Notes: generated by a model from the letters alone, not told the origin. Counted from the stretch's first letter, positions 27,922 through 37,377 are shown. The stretch is DNA of 37,377 bases from Nitrososphaeria archaeon (GCA_026413865.1 JAOAKB010000006.1:35736-73112), one strand, 5' to 3'. A program made the numbers and translations.

Positions 27922-28350
27922 TTATCTCACTTCCTCCTCCACTTCTCTTAAAATTATTATTGTGTTTGTTCTTAATACTCCTGGTGTTTTACGTATTTCC
28001 TCAATATAGTTGTTGACTTCAGTTATGCTTGACCCTTCGACGAACGTTAGGATATCATATTGTCCAGTGATCTCATACACTCTCTTAACACCCTTTATTT
28101 TTAGAATATTTTTTGAAACCTCGTAAGTTGGTGTTGAAGGGTTGACTGCTATCAATGTGAAAGCATGTGCTTCATCTTCTTTAACTTCGATTGTAAACTT
28201 TCTTATTATTCCTTCTTCAACAAGTCTTTTAATCCTTTTTCTTACAGCTGCCTCAGAAAGTCCTACCTTTTTACCTATATCAACATATGACATTCTAGAA
28301 TTTTCTTTTAACGTTTCTATTATCGCATTATCCACCCTATCTATGTCCAT
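27922..28350 (-). CDS. Lrp/AsnC-family regulator (LysM-like)
   Basis: MDIDRVDNAIIETLKENSRMSYVDIGKKVGLSEAAVRKRIKRLVEEGII plus RAM domain. Confidence 0.88.
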   Translation of the reverse strand: MDIDRVDNAIIETLKENSRMSYVDIGKKVGLSEAAVRKRIKRLVEEGIIRKFTIEVKEDEAHAFTLIAVNPSTPTYEVSKNILKIKGVKRVYEITGQYDILTFVEGSSITEVNNYIEEIRKTPGVLRTNTIIILREVEEEVR

Positions 28351-28389
28351 ATCAAGGCCTAAAAATTACTTATTTAAAACTTTTTCTAT

Positions 28390-29595
28390 CTAAATTTTAT
28401 TTTTTTCGTACCAATTTAACGATTCACGTAATATTGATGCTGCCTTGTAGGCTTCTGCTTTCGAAATTATTAATGGTGGTAGCATTCTTAGTATTGTTTT
28501 CCCAGAATATAGTGTAAGAAGGCCCAACTCTATTGCTTTAAAAAGTATTTCCAGAAATTTTACTCTCAATTCTACTGCAAGCATTAACCCCCTTCCTCTA
28601 ACCTCTCTAACAACTTTAGACTTTCCAACCTCCTCATTCAATAATTTTATTAAATATTCTCCTACATTCTGCACATTTTCAAGTATATTGTCTTCTGTTA
28701 GTGCATCAAGCACTGCTTTTCCAGCTGCGCATGCTAGAGGATTTCCTCCCATTGTACTTGTATGCTCCCCAACTTCAAACACATTCATTATTTCTTGTCT
28801 CGCTACTGTTACACCCATTGGTATTCCTCCACCTATTCCCTTACCTATTGTTATAACATCTGGCACTATGTTCCAGTGCTCGTGCGCCCACATCTTTCCT
28901 GTCCTACCTAATCCACTTTGCACTTCATCTACCACTAATAGTATTCCATTTTTGTCCGCTATTTCCCTTAACCCTTTAAGATACTCGTCTGGCGGTAGTC
29001 TTATTCCACCTTCTCCCTGAATTGGTTCTACAAATATTGCTGCATACTCGTCCAATTTTCTTCCTCTTTCAACAGCCTCTAGGTTTCCGTATTCTACAAA
29101 CTCTACACCCTTATATATTATGTCATCAAAAGCTTTCCTATACTTTTCAGCAAATGTTAGTGCTAGTGCTCCAAGTGTCTTTCCATGGTATGCGCCGTTC
29201 ATTGCAATAATCTTTTTTTTCTTTGTAGCTTTTAGAACAGCTTTTAATGCTGCCTCTATTGCTTCTGCACCACTGTTTGAAAGGTATGCTGAGTTTAAGT
29301 CTTTTGGTGTGATTGAAACTAGTTTTTTTAGGAAAAGTGCTCTTGATTCATTATATAATGAACTGTGTGCTATCACGATGTCTTCAAGCTGTTCTCTTAT
29401 TGCATTAACTATTCTTGGGTAACCGTGGCCCAATATTGCCACACCATATCCTGTCATAAAATCAATGTATTCTTTTCCATTAACATCCCATACTTTGCAT
29501 CCTCTTCCACTTTTTATGGCAACAGGCATCTTCTGATATGTTGGAGCCAGATACTTGTCTTCAATCTCTTTCATTTCATCGAATGTCATGTTCAT
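28390..29595 (-). CDS. lysJ: [LysW]-aminoadipate/glutamate semialdehyde aminotransferase
   Basis: Class III aminotransferase: AILGHGYPRIV, YLSNSGAEAIEAALK, LLVVDEVQSGLGRTGKMWAHEH, TIGKGIGGGIPMG. Confidence 0.9.
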   Translation of the reverse strand: MNMTFDEMKEIEDKYLAPTYQKMPVAIKSGRGCKVWDVNGKEYIDFMTGYGVAILGHGYPRIVNAIREQLEDIVIAHSSLYNESRALFLKKLVSITPKDLNSAYLSNSGAEAIEAALKAVLKATKKKKIIAMNGAYHGKTLGALALTFAEKYRKAFDDIIYKGVEFVEYGNLEAVERGRKLDEYAAIFVEPIQGEGGIRLPPDEYLKGLREIADKNGILLVVDEVQSGLGRTGKMWAHEHWNIVPDVITIGKGIGGGIPMGVTVARQEIMNVFEVGEHTSTMGGNPLACAAGKAVLDALTEDNILENVQNVGEYLIKLLNEEVGKSKVVREVRGRGLMLAVELRVKFLEILFKAIELGLLTLYSGKTILRMLPPLIISKAEAYKAASILRESLNWYEKNKI

Positions 29596-30398
29596 GGTCT
29601 TATCACCGTCCTATTTTCTCCAGACAAACTGTTTGTTAGAGGATTTTCAATGTTTCCCGCCGAAATTATGCTTTCCTTTACACCATTTTCTATTGCCTCA
29701 ATTGCAGCCATTATCTTCTTATCCATTCCAAAACCAACTTTCCTCATACTTCTTTTAGCTTCCTCAACATTCATTTCCTTGACAAGTTGTCCTTCTATTA
29801 AAACCCCTCCAACATCAGTTAAAAATATAACCTTATCAGCCTTTAGGCATCCTGCAATCGCTGCCGCAGCCCTATCTCCATCAACATTTAATGGTTCACC
29901 TTCTGTTCCTAATGCTATTGGTGCAACAATCGGTACAAAGTTTTTTTCCAAAAGTGTATTTAGCAGCTCACCATTTGCTTTTAGAATCTTTCCAGTGTAT
30001 CCTCCATCTATTGCAACCTTTCTTCCCCTTTCATCAACTATAACAAGCCTTTTTTTTCTTTCAGCAACAAGTGTCGCTCCATCAAATCCAGATATTCCAA
30101 CAGCCTTAACACCTCTAGAATGTAAAGCCAAAACTATTTCAGAGTTTATTTTTCCCTTCATAACCATAGTATATATTTCAACAGTCTCTCTGTCAGTGTA
30201 CCTGCTTCTTATTCCTTCAGGTGATACTACAAAACGTTGTTTTTTACCTAATTTTTCAGCAACCTCTGTAACCTCATATCCTCCCCCATGAACTAGGACA
30301 AGTTTATCCACCTGCATTGTTTTTATGAAATCGTTTACTATGTTTTCTGGTGGACCAAGTTTTAGGAGGCTTCCTCCAACCTTAATTACTATCACCAT
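29592..30398 (-). CDS. lysZ: [LysW]-aminoadipate/glutamate kinase
   Basis: VIKVGGSLLK, VLVHGGGYEVTEVAEKLG, NVDGDRAAAAIAGCLKADKVIFLTDVGGV. Confidence 0.92.
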   Translation of the reverse strand: MVIVIKVGGSLLKLGPPENIVNDFIKTMQVDKLVLVHGGGYEVTEVAEKLGKKQRFVVSPEGIRSRYTDRETVEIYTMVMKGKINSEIVLALHSRGVKAVGISGFDGATLVAERKKRLVIVDERGRKVAIDGGYTGKILKANGELLNTLLEKNFVPIVAPIALGTEGEPLNVDGDRAAAAIAGCLKADKVIFLTDVGGVLIEGQLVKEMNVEEAKRSMRKVGFGMDKKIMAAIEAIENGVKESIISAGNIENPLTNSLSGENRTVIRP

Positions 30399-30403
30399 AC
30401 AAT

Positions 30404-31456
30404 TTACACCGGATGTAATGCTGGAAAGTTTAAGCCTTCTCTTTCATTAAATTTTAGCATAATGTTCATTGACTGTATTGCATTTCCTGCTGCACCTTTT
30501 ATTAGGTTATCTATTGCTCCAAAAACCACGATTCTATCAACGTAAGGGTCTATCTCAAAACCTACGTCAGCAAAATTTGAGCCTATTGTAATCTTTGGAT
30601 CAGGATACTTGTATAATCCTTTCTTGTCCATAATAAATCTTACAAAAGGTTCATTTTTGTACATTGTCCTATAAGCTTTCCATACAGTTGCAGGTTCAGG
30701 CTTTGATGAAACCATTGCATGGGATGTTGTAAGTATGCCTCTAACCATGTTAACTGCATGTGCGGTCATGCCGACCTTAAACTCTTTTCCAGAAACATAC
30801 TTTAGCTCCTGCTCTATTTCTCCTATATGACGGTGTCCCACAGGCTTGTAAACTCTAACGACACCAAATCTTTCAGAAAAGTGTGTTGAAAGTGAAGGTT
30901 TGCCTCCTGCTCCCGAAGAACCTATTTTTGCGTCAACAAAAATGATTCCATCTAATATTCCAGCTTTTGCTAATGGTGCAAGGCTGACTATTGAAGCTGT
31001 TGCCATACATCCTGGTACTGCAACATAATTTGTGTTCTTTAGTTCCTCACGGTGTAGTTCTGGTAGTCCGTAAACGAATTTTTGTAGAAGGTCTGGTGCT
31101 GGATGTGTCCAACCGTACCATTTCTGGTACTCTGACTCGTTTTTCAATCTAAAGTCTGCACTCATGTCAACAATTTTTACGCCAGTTTCTGCAAGCTTTG
31201 GTGTTATCTTGCATGAAACTCCATGTGGTACTGCAAGAAATAGTACATCCACTTTTGATGCTACAGTTAATGGGTCTTCTGCCGAAAATTGTAGGCTTGT
31301 CATCCCCTTTAGATTAGGATGCACTTTGAAAACGTATTCTCCCACATGCTGTCTTGAAGTTGCAGACACTATTTCTATTTGAGGGTGTCCTAAAAGTATT
31401 CGTAAAAGTTCTCCGCCAACGTATCCTGATGCTCCAACTATACCAACTTTAACCAT
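30404..31456 (-). CDS. lysY: [LysW]-aminoadipyl/glutamyl phosphate reductase
   Basis: VGIVGASGYVGGELLRILLGHP, YVAVPGCMATASIVSLAPL, GSSGAGGKPS, HRHIGEIEQEL. Confidence 0.92.
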   Translation of the reverse strand: MVKVGIVGASGYVGGELLRILLGHPQIEIVSATSRQHVGEYVFKVHPNLKGMTSLQFSAEDPLTVASKVDVLFLAVPHGVSCKITPKLAETGVKIVDMSADFRLKNESEYQKWYGWTHPAPDLLQKFVYGLPELHREELKNTNYVAVPGCMATASIVSLAPLAKAGILDGIIFVDAKIGSSGAGGKPSLSTHFSERFGVVRVYKPVGHRHIGEIEQELKYVSGKEFKVGMTAHAVNMVRGILTTSHAMVSSKPEPATVWKAYRTMYKNEPFVRFIMDKKGLYKYPDPKITIGSNFADVGFEIDPYVDRIVVFGAIDNLIKGAAGNAIQSMNIMLKFNEREGLNFPALHPV

Positions 31457-32313
31457 TACCTTTTCACCTTCTCCACCGCATAATCCACTATCATTTTTGG
31501 TATATTAACTATTGAGACTGATGAGGCACCTTTAAACTCTACACATCCATTAATTTCGTGAACAAGTAATCCCCTTTCACTTTCCATTGCGTCCACACCC
31601 AATATTCCTTCTCCCACCGCTTTTGCTGCCTTAATTATTATCTCCTCCTGTTCTGGTTCAAGTTTTGCCAATACTGCAGCCCCCCCTCTAGCAACATTTG
31701 TTCTCCAATCATCTTCTGGCTGATATCTGTAGATTGATGTTATTATTTCATCTCCTACAACAATTGCTCTTATGTCTCTTGGAGGTCTTTTAACATATTC
31801 TTGTAAGTAGTATATTTGCTGTAAGGGCTCATGTAACATTTCTCTTGTTTCAAAAAGGGCTTCCGCTTCTCTTCTATCACGTATACATGCAACCATTCTT
31901 CCCCAGCTTCCGATTATAGGTTTTATTACTAGAGGGTATCCCATTTTATCAGCAAGTTCAAGTGCAGATTCTAGAGAAAAGGCTACAGCTGTTTTTGGCG
32001 TGGGCACATTTGCCTTATCTAGTGTTAATGTTGTTAGAAGTTTGTTTGTTGTTAAAGAAAGAACCTTATAAGAGTTTATTACAAGCTTTTCCTTTTCTAA
32101 TATTGCAGCATAATATAATCCACGTATATGGCTCATGCATCTTTCTAGGACAACGTCACCAAATTTGGAGTTGGTTAAACCGTCTTTGCCAACAAGTATC
32201 AGTGGATGTGATTTTGCATCAATAAGGCTAACATTGATTTCCATTTTCTTTGCTTCTTCCGCTATCGCCTTCTCCTCCCAACGCAGTCTATCATATAATA
32301 TAGATAGCTCCAT
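31456..32313 (-). CDS. argX: Glutamate-LysW ligase
   Basis: RimK/LysX-like paralogue; KPIIGSWGRMVACI, LQEYVKRPPRDIRAIVVGDE, VHEINGCVEFKGASSVSIVNIP; NGCVEFKG region favours ArgX. Confidence 0.85.
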   Translation of the reverse strand: MELSILYDRLRWEEKAIAEEAKKMEINVSLIDAKSHPLILVGKDGLTNSKFGDVVLERCMSHIRGLYYAAILEKEKLVINSYKVLSLTTNKLLTTLTLDKANVPTPKTAVAFSLESALELADKMGYPLVIKPIIGSWGRMVACIRDRREAEALFETREMLHEPLQQIYYLQEYVKRPPRDIRAIVVGDEIITSIYRYQPEDDWRTNVARGGAAVLAKLEPEQEEIIIKAAKAVGEGILGVDAMESERGLLVHEINGCVEFKGASSVSIVNIPKMIVDYAVEKVKR

Positions 32314-32319
32314 TTTCAG

Positions 32320-32493
32320 CTATTCTCCCCAATCTTCTCCTATTTCTTCAGCGGGCTTTAGAACAGGTTCACCACTTTTTATTTCAACTACTTCGTACTC
32401 GCTTCCACAGTCGGGGCAACTTACTATTTCTCCTTTTATTGCATCATCTGGCACCTCTATATCTCCACCACATACTTCACATACTGTTTTCAT
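32320..32493 (-). CDS. lysW: LysW amino-group carrier protein (57 aa)
   Basis: Not in ORF track. MKTVCEVCGGDIEVPDDAIKGEIVSCPDCGSEYEVVEIKSGEPVLKPAEEIGEDWGE*: two CxxC pairs and C-terminal EDWGE. Confidence 0.96.
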   Translation of the reverse strand: MKTVCEVCGGDIEVPDDAIKGEIVSCPDCGSEYEVVEIKSGEPVLKPAEEIGEDWGE

Positions 32494-33971
32494 CTTCTAT
32501 CACCTCCACTAACCATAAAATCATATAAATTTAATTTTAAACGAACATTTTCTATTCTAGAAAGTTCCTTTTCTGCTATTTCCTTAATAACAAAATTTTG
32601 TTTTTCCCTTTCTTTAATCATTGAAATAATGTTACCGGGATTTGGTCCACCTTCAATATTCTTATTGAATATGCTTGTTTTTGGATCCAATGTCTTCATG
32701 TATTCATCATATGGTAGTGGGCTTACATTTTCCCTATTAAGCTCTTCACAAAATATTTGATAAGCTTCCTTTGAAAGTGGTGAAACATTTTTTTCTAAAC
32801 ATTTTCTCACATAAGCTCCTACAATGTGATGTGCTTTTCTAAAAGGTGTTTTATAGTATATAACAATTTTTTCAGCAAGTTCCATCGCATTAGAAAAGTT
32901 CTTAACCAATATATCATAACTTCTTTCTTCATTAAAACCGATTTCGCTAATTAAATCTTTTATAACCTCTATTGTAGAATAAACTATGTTATATGTTTCC
33001 CAAACCTTAGGTGTTATTTCTTGGAGATCCAGGTTATATGATAATGGTAGTGACTTGTATAGGCACATTATTCCAAAAAAGTTTCCAGTAACAATACCAG
33101 TGTACGCTCTAGCAACCTCTGCTACTACAGAATTCTTTTTTTGGGGCATAGCGCTACTTGTAGAAGAAAACTTATCTGGAACATTCAATATTCCTATATC
33201 ATTATTGGACAAAAAGATGATATCCTCACACATTCTACTCAAATGTAACATGATTGAAGAAAGGATAAACATATGCTCTAATATAAAATCTCTTGAACTC
33301 ACTGCGTCCACAGTGTTTTCAATAATAGAATAGAATGCAAGATTTTTGGCAATGTCTTCTCTGTCTATATTTATTGTTGTTCCAGCGCATGCTGCCGCAC
33401 CCATTGGGCACATATTTGTTCTAACATAGTTTTCAAAAAGTCTTTCAACATCCCTTCTTATCATGTCATGGTACGATAGAAGCCAGTATGCAAATGTAAT
33501 TGGCTGGGCTACTTGTAAGTGTGTGTATGCAGGCATAACATTATCCTTTACCTCTTTAGCTCTCTCAAGTAATGTTCTCATAAAATCAACAATTAATATT
33601 ATTATCTCCAAAATTTTCTTCCTTAACACTATCCTTAATGCGGTTGAAACTTGGTCGTTTCTACTTTTTCCAAGATTGATGTATCCTCCATCTTCCCCAA
33701 CTAACTCTATCACCCTTTGTTCTACAAGCATATGTACATCTTCAAACCCTGCATCTTTATCGAATTTGTTAACCATTTTTATTGCTGAAACAATTTTTTC
33801 CGCTTTCTCTTTTTCAATAGCTCCTGCTTTTAGAAGGGCTATTACATGAGCAATATTAATTTCCTTTACAGGCTCAAAAAGAACTTCATCCTCATCAATT
33901 GATGAAGTATACTTGAGTGCATTAGACGCTATAGGTTCAAGCCTATTTCCTCTAAGAATATCCTTACTCAT
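32490..33971 (-). CDS. argH: Argininosuccinate lyase
   Basis: HMLVEQRVIELVGEDGGYINLGKSRNDQVSTALRI; TSSAMPQKKNSVVAEVAR. Confidence 0.95.
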   Translation of the reverse strand: MSKDILRGNRLEPIASNALKYTSSIDEDEVLFEPVKEINIAHVIALLKAGAIEKEKAEKIVSAIKMVNKFDKDAGFEDVHMLVEQRVIELVGEDGGYINLGKSRNDQVSTALRIVLRKKILEIIILIVDFMRTLLERAKEVKDNVMPAYTHLQVAQPITFAYWLLSYHDMIRRDVERLFENYVRTNMCPMGAAACAGTTINIDREDIAKNLAFYSIIENTVDAVSSRDFILEHMFILSSIMLHLSRMCEDIIFLSNNDIGILNVPDKFSSTSSAMPQKKNSVVAEVARAYTGIVTGNFFGIMCLYKSLPLSYNLDLQEITPKVWETYNIVYSTIEVIKDLISEIGFNEERSYDILVKNFSNAMELAEKIVIYYKTPFRKAHHIVGAYVRKCLEKNVSPLSKEAYQIFCEELNRENVSPLPYDEYMKTLDPKTSIFNKNIEGGPNPGNIISMIKEREKQNFVIKEIAEKELSRIENVRLKLNLYDFMVSGGDRR

Positions 33972-35172
33972 TTCTTCTAATCCTCTTCAAAATTTCGTAA
34001 CCCATTCTTGACTGTAGTCCCCAAATTTCTATAAAGCCTTCAGACATCTTTTGATCAAATTTCGAGTCTATACCGTAAGTTGAAAGATTCCTATCATAAA
34101 GAGAATATTGTGACTTAAGTCCATCAATAAGCAGACTCCCCTTGTAAAGCTTAACTCTAACAGTTCCTTCAACTCTAGCCTGAGTGCTTTCTATAAAACT
34201 TTCAAGGTCTTCTCTTAAAGGTTCAGTCCAAAGACCAAAATATACAAGTCTAGACCACTCATTATCCACCAACTCTTTAAAGAATAGCTCGTGTCTAGTC
34301 AAAACCATTTTCTCTAAAGCTTTATGTGCTTCAAGCAAAGTTACGGCTGCTGGACATTCATAAACTTCTCTACTCTTTATACCCACTAACCTGTCTTCTA
34401 TGTGGTCAATAAGTCCCACGCCACATTCTCCAGCAATACTATTCACCCTATAGATTAAATCAATCAAATTAATTCTCTTCCCATCTAATGAAATAGGTAA
34501 ACCATTTTCAAAACCAATCTCCAGAAAGGTAGGCTTATCAGATGCTCTTTCAGGGGGTACAAGCCATTCAAAAACATCCTCTTCAACTCCATTCCATGGG
34601 TCTTCAAGTGGTCCGCCTTCTATAGACCTTCCCCAAAGGTTTTGGTCGATACTATACTTTTTAGCTTTAGCTTGCACTTCAATACCATGCGTGTTTGCAT
34701 ACTTTACTTCCTCATCCCTATTAAGATTCCATTCTCTTACAGGTGCATAAACCTTTAATTTAGGATTTAAGGCCTTAACTGTGACTTCAAATCTTACTTG
34801 ATCGTTGCCTTTGCCGGTACATCCGTGTGCCACAGCACAAGCGCTTTCGCTTTCAGCAACTTTAACAAGCTTTTCAACAATTAGAGGTCTTCCAAGAGCT
34901 GTACTTAAAGGATATTTTCCTTCATATAACCCATTAGCTTTTATAGCCTTAGAAATAAAGTTGTTTACAAACTCTTCTTTTGCATCAATGCTATAATGCT
35001 TAATTGCACCCGCCTTGTAAGCTCTCTCCTCTATAGACTTAAAATCCTCTTTTTGGCCAAGGTCTACAGTGACAGTTATAATATCATATCCATATTTTTC
35101 ATTTAACCACTTTATCATTACAGTTGTATCTAATCCCCCTGAATATGCTAAGACAATCTTTTTATTTTGCAT
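33964..35172 (-). CDS. argG: Argininosuccinate synthase
   Basis: VLAYSGGLDTTVMIKWL; AVAHGCTGKGNDQVRFE; YAPVREWNLNRDEEV; IDQNLWGRSIEGG. Confidence 0.97.
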   Translation of the reverse strand: MQNKKIVLAYSGGLDTTVMIKWLNEKYGYDIITVTVDLGQKEDFKSIEERAYKAGAIKHYSIDAKEEFVNNFISKAIKANGLYEGKYPLSTALGRPLIVEKLVKVAESESACAVAHGCTGKGNDQVRFEVTVKALNPKLKVYAPVREWNLNRDEEVKYANTHGIEVQAKAKKYSIDQNLWGRSIEGGPLEDPWNGVEEDVFEWLVPPERASDKPTFLEIGFENGLPISLDGKRINLIDLIYRVNSIAGECGVGLIDHIEDRLVGIKSREVYECPAAVTLLEAHKALEKMVLTRHELFFKELVDNEWSRLVYFGLWTEPLREDLESFIESTQARVEGTVRVKLYKGSLLIDGLKSQYSLYDRNLSTYGIDSKFDQKMSEGFIEIWGLQSRMGYEILKRIRRNE

Positions 35173-35196
35173 GGTGAATGGGCCTATTAAACGATA

Positions 35197-35229
35197 AGTT
35201 TATATATTTTTTGGCCAAGACAGTCCAAA
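35197..35229. promoter_or_regulatory. Shared divergent promoter region with TATA element and short inverted repeat
   Basis: tttatatatttt readable as TATA on both strands; TTTGG(35210-35214)-10 nt-CCAAA(35225-35229) overlaps the BRE side of the argG promoter; only 68 nt between divergent starts. Confidence 0.45.
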
Positions 35230-35240
35230 GATAGATAAAA

Positions 35241-35939
35241 ATGACCAATATAGGTCAAAATGTAACTAAAACTGTAAAAGAAATAATATTAAATGACATA
35301 TTCTTGCAAGCTTCAATTAGAGGTCAATATTGTAATTATAGTGCTATAGCACGGAAAATAAAACCTTTAGTAGATAAAAAGGTAGGATATGATGCTGATA
35401 TTCAAAGTATAGTTACTGCACTAAAAAGGCTAAAACCTTCATTAACTTTTTCACCCAAAAATGTTAAGATGGTATTAGCTGATAGTAATCTTTCAGTAAA
35501 GACTGGTGTAGCAAAAATAACAGTTGAAAAAACAAGAACAACAACCATAAAATTCTCTGAACTTATAAGAAAATACATAAACTCTATAATCCATGTTAGC
35601 ATTGGATCAACAGCTATAACAATTATAATGGATGAAATGTATATCGAAGATGTTCTAGAACTTTTTGAAAAACCCTCAATACTTGAAAATAAAAGAAACC
35701 TTGCAGCAATAATAGTAACCAGCACTCCAGAAATAACCGATGTGCCTGGTTGTGCAATATCAATATATGAGCGCCTATTTTCAGCTGGAATAAATATAGA
35801 AGACACAACCAGCTCATATACTGACACAGTAATAATTCTAAAAAATGAAGATGTAGGAAAGGCTTTTGAAACCTTAAACGAGCTCATAAATGAGACTAAA
35901 AGAGAAATAAGAAGCTTGTTCAAAAAGAATAATTTATAA
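35241..35939 (+). CDS. ACT-domain-type protein, possible amino-acid-sensing regulator
   Basis: 232 aa; C-terminal LAAIIVTSTPEITDVPGCAISIYERLFSAGINIEDTTSSYTDTVIILKNEDVGKAFETL resembles ACT; divergent from the lys/arg operon. Confidence 0.6.
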   Translation: MTNIGQNVTKTVKEIILNDIFLQASIRGQYCNYSAIARKIKPLVDKKVGYDADIQSIVTALKRLKPSLTFSPKNVKMVLADSNLSVKTGVAKITVEKTRTTTIKFSELIRKYINSIIHVSIGSTAITIIMDEMYIEDVLELFEKPSILENKRNLAAIIVTSTPEITDVPGCAISIYERLFSAGINIEDTTSSYTDTVIILKNEDVGKAFETLNELINETKREIRSLFKKNNL

Positions 35940-36052
35940 AATTTTAAAAAAACTATAATATTTTTTATAAAAATTTTTAAATTAATTGTTTGTTTGCCAT
36001 CATCATGCTAAAAAGATTTATATACACCTTATTTACCCCTTTCTCCTCACAC

Positions 36053-37306
36053 ATGTCTGGTTCACCATCTAGTAGATTCGCTATAAAATGTGGGCTGCTA
36101 CTAGACGGTACTGGCAAAGATCCTCTACATGACATTTTTGTTGTCGTCAACAATGGCAAAATTGAGTCTATATCAAAAAATGTTGATGGACCTATTGAAG
36201 TTGTTGATGCAGGAAACTATACTGTCATGCCTGGATTGATTGATTCACATCTTCATCTTGCTGGGCACTTGACTGACAAGTTTGTTGAAGAATCAATTGT
36301 GACACCATATGAAATACATCTAATAAAGGCTCTTTATGATATACAAGACCTCTTATCTGCTGGCTATACTACTGTCAGAGATTGTGGTAGTCTTCAAGGT
36401 CCATACTTGAAGATGGCTGTAGAAAGTGGGTTGACCAAAGGCCCTAGAATTGTGACATCTGGTAGGGTATTGACACAAACGTTTGGTCATGGTGATGAAC
36501 ACTATTTTCCTGTAGAAATAGTTAAGTTAAGAAGTGAATATAAGCTTGGTTTCGGTGGAATATTATGTGATGGTGTAGACGAGTGTATAAAAGCTGCACG
36601 AACAGTTTTTAGAGAAGGTGCTGACTTCATAAAAATTTGTTCAACAGGTGGAGTAATGTCGCAAAGGGATAAACCAGAAGATGAACAGTTTACTGTAGAA
36701 GAAATACGTGCAATAGTGAATGAAGCGAAAAAGGTTAGAAGTTTTGTAGCTTCACATGCTCAAGGTGCTAAGGGAATAAAGAATGCTCTTGTAGCTGGTG
36801 TAAGAACAATTGAACATGGCATATACTTAGATGAGGAAGGAGCAAAAATGATGATTGAACAGGACGCTATAATGGTTCCAACACTCTCAATAGTTCATCA
36901 GCTTGTTTCAAAGGGTAAAGAAGTTGGTACACCAGAATGGGGTTTAAAAAAATCCCTCGAAGTAATTGATACTCATGTTAAAAATGTTAAAAAAGCAAAG
37001 TCTCTCGGTGTAAAGATTGCTACAGGGACAGACTTTATAGGTTCTCCAATGCTAAAATTCGGCGCCAACGCAATGGAACTTCAGCTCCTTGTAGAAAAAT
37101 GTGATTTCACACCAATGGAAGCTATTGTTGCGGCAACAAAAAACGGTGCTGATGCATGTGGCCTATTGAATAAAACTGGAACACTAGAAGTTGGAAAGTG
37201 CGCTGATATAATTGCAGTAAAGGGTAATCCATTAGAAGATGTAAAACTGCTCCAAAATAAAGAAAATATAAAGTTTGTTATAAAAGGGGGTGTGATAGTT
37301 GCATAA
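36053..37306 (+). CDS. Metal-dependent amidohydrolase (imidazolonepropionase-like)
   Basis: VMPGLIDSHLHLAGHL, YTTVRDCGS, ASHAQGAKGIKNALVAGVRTIEHGIYLD, IATGTDF. TATA (tttatata, ~36017-36024) lies inside the ORF-track ORF, favouring ATG 36053 over 35990. Confidence 0.9.
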   Translation: MSGSPSSRFAIKCGLLLDGTGKDPLHDIFVVVNNGKIESISKNVDGPIEVVDAGNYTVMPGLIDSHLHLAGHLTDKFVEESIVTPYEIHLIKALYDIQDLLSAGYTTVRDCGSLQGPYLKMAVESGLTKGPRIVTSGRVLTQTFGHGDEHYFPVEIVKLRSEYKLGFGGILCDGVDECIKAARTVFREGADFIKICSTGGVMSQRDKPEDEQFTVEEIRAIVNEAKKVRSFVASHAQGAKGIKNALVAGVRTIEHGIYLDEEGAKMMIEQDAIMVPTLSIVHQLVSKGKEVGTPEWGLKKSLEVIDTHVKNVKKAKSLGVKIATGTDFIGSPMLKFGANAMELQLLVEKCDFTPMEAIVAATKNGADACGLLNKTGTLEVGKCADIIAVKGNPLEDVKLLQNKENIKFVIKGGVIVA

Positions 37307-37377
37307 AGCAATAAACAAGCTAGCGGCTGTAGCCGCAATAATCGTAGTAGTAGCAGCAGCACTGGTATTCACCCTAC
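37299..37377 (+). CDS. Signal-peptide-bearing protein, C-terminus truncated by window edge
   Basis: TTG start after a ggggg RBS-like run: M(L)HKAINKLAAVAAIIVVVAAALVFTL..., a typical export signal; overlaps the amidohydrolase stop. Confidence 0.5.
   Translation, partial: MHKAINKLAAVAAIIVVVAAALVFTL

Noticed and set aside
29365-30291. 308-aa plus-strand ORF opposite lysJ/lysZ
   Set aside because: Low-complexity S/F/P-rich translation antisense to two strongly conserved enzymes; a by-product of codon bias.
1-37377. CRISPR arrays, rRNA, transposases, long tandem repeats
   Set aside because: None seen on reading the sequence; no regularly spaced repeats.

Overview
AT-rich archaeal chromosomal segment, probably a TACK/Thaumarchaeota-like lineage. 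This is inferred from the LysW-dependent Lys/Arg genes, TATA/leaderless promoters, KaiC-like ATPase and archaeal tRNA; it was not tested by phylogeny. Left part: truncated secreted protein, P2A-type cation ATPase, GalT-like protein, stand-alone MetH-activation-like protein, and a divergent HTH regulator / hemerythrin-PAS pair. The stretch ~6.1-14.1 kb is rich in disrupted genes: a frameshifted hemerythrin/DUF438 start, a chimeric multi-lesion ABC-2 permease, a ChrB-like remnant, a split MFS gene and an amber-interrupted small membrane protein. VapBC and a prenyltransferase-repeat/Cys-rich pair sit among them. Centre: tRNA-Gln(CTG), HAD phosphatase, HtpX followed by a ubiquitin-like small protein, TrmO-like protein, ROK kinase, coiled-coil/zinc-ribbon protein, KaiC-like ATPase + small protein + PAS histidine kinase, an MNT/HEPN pair and a three-gene membrane operon. 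Right part: a compact lysine/arginine operon on the minus strand (argG-argH-lysW-argX-lysY-lysZ-lysJ-lrp-homocitrate synthase-lysX-lysK), including a 57-aa LysW absent from the ORF track, with a divergent ACT-domain protein, then an amidohydrolase and a truncated signal-peptide gene. No CRISPR array, rRNA or transposase was recognised. All homology calls are from motif recognition by eye.
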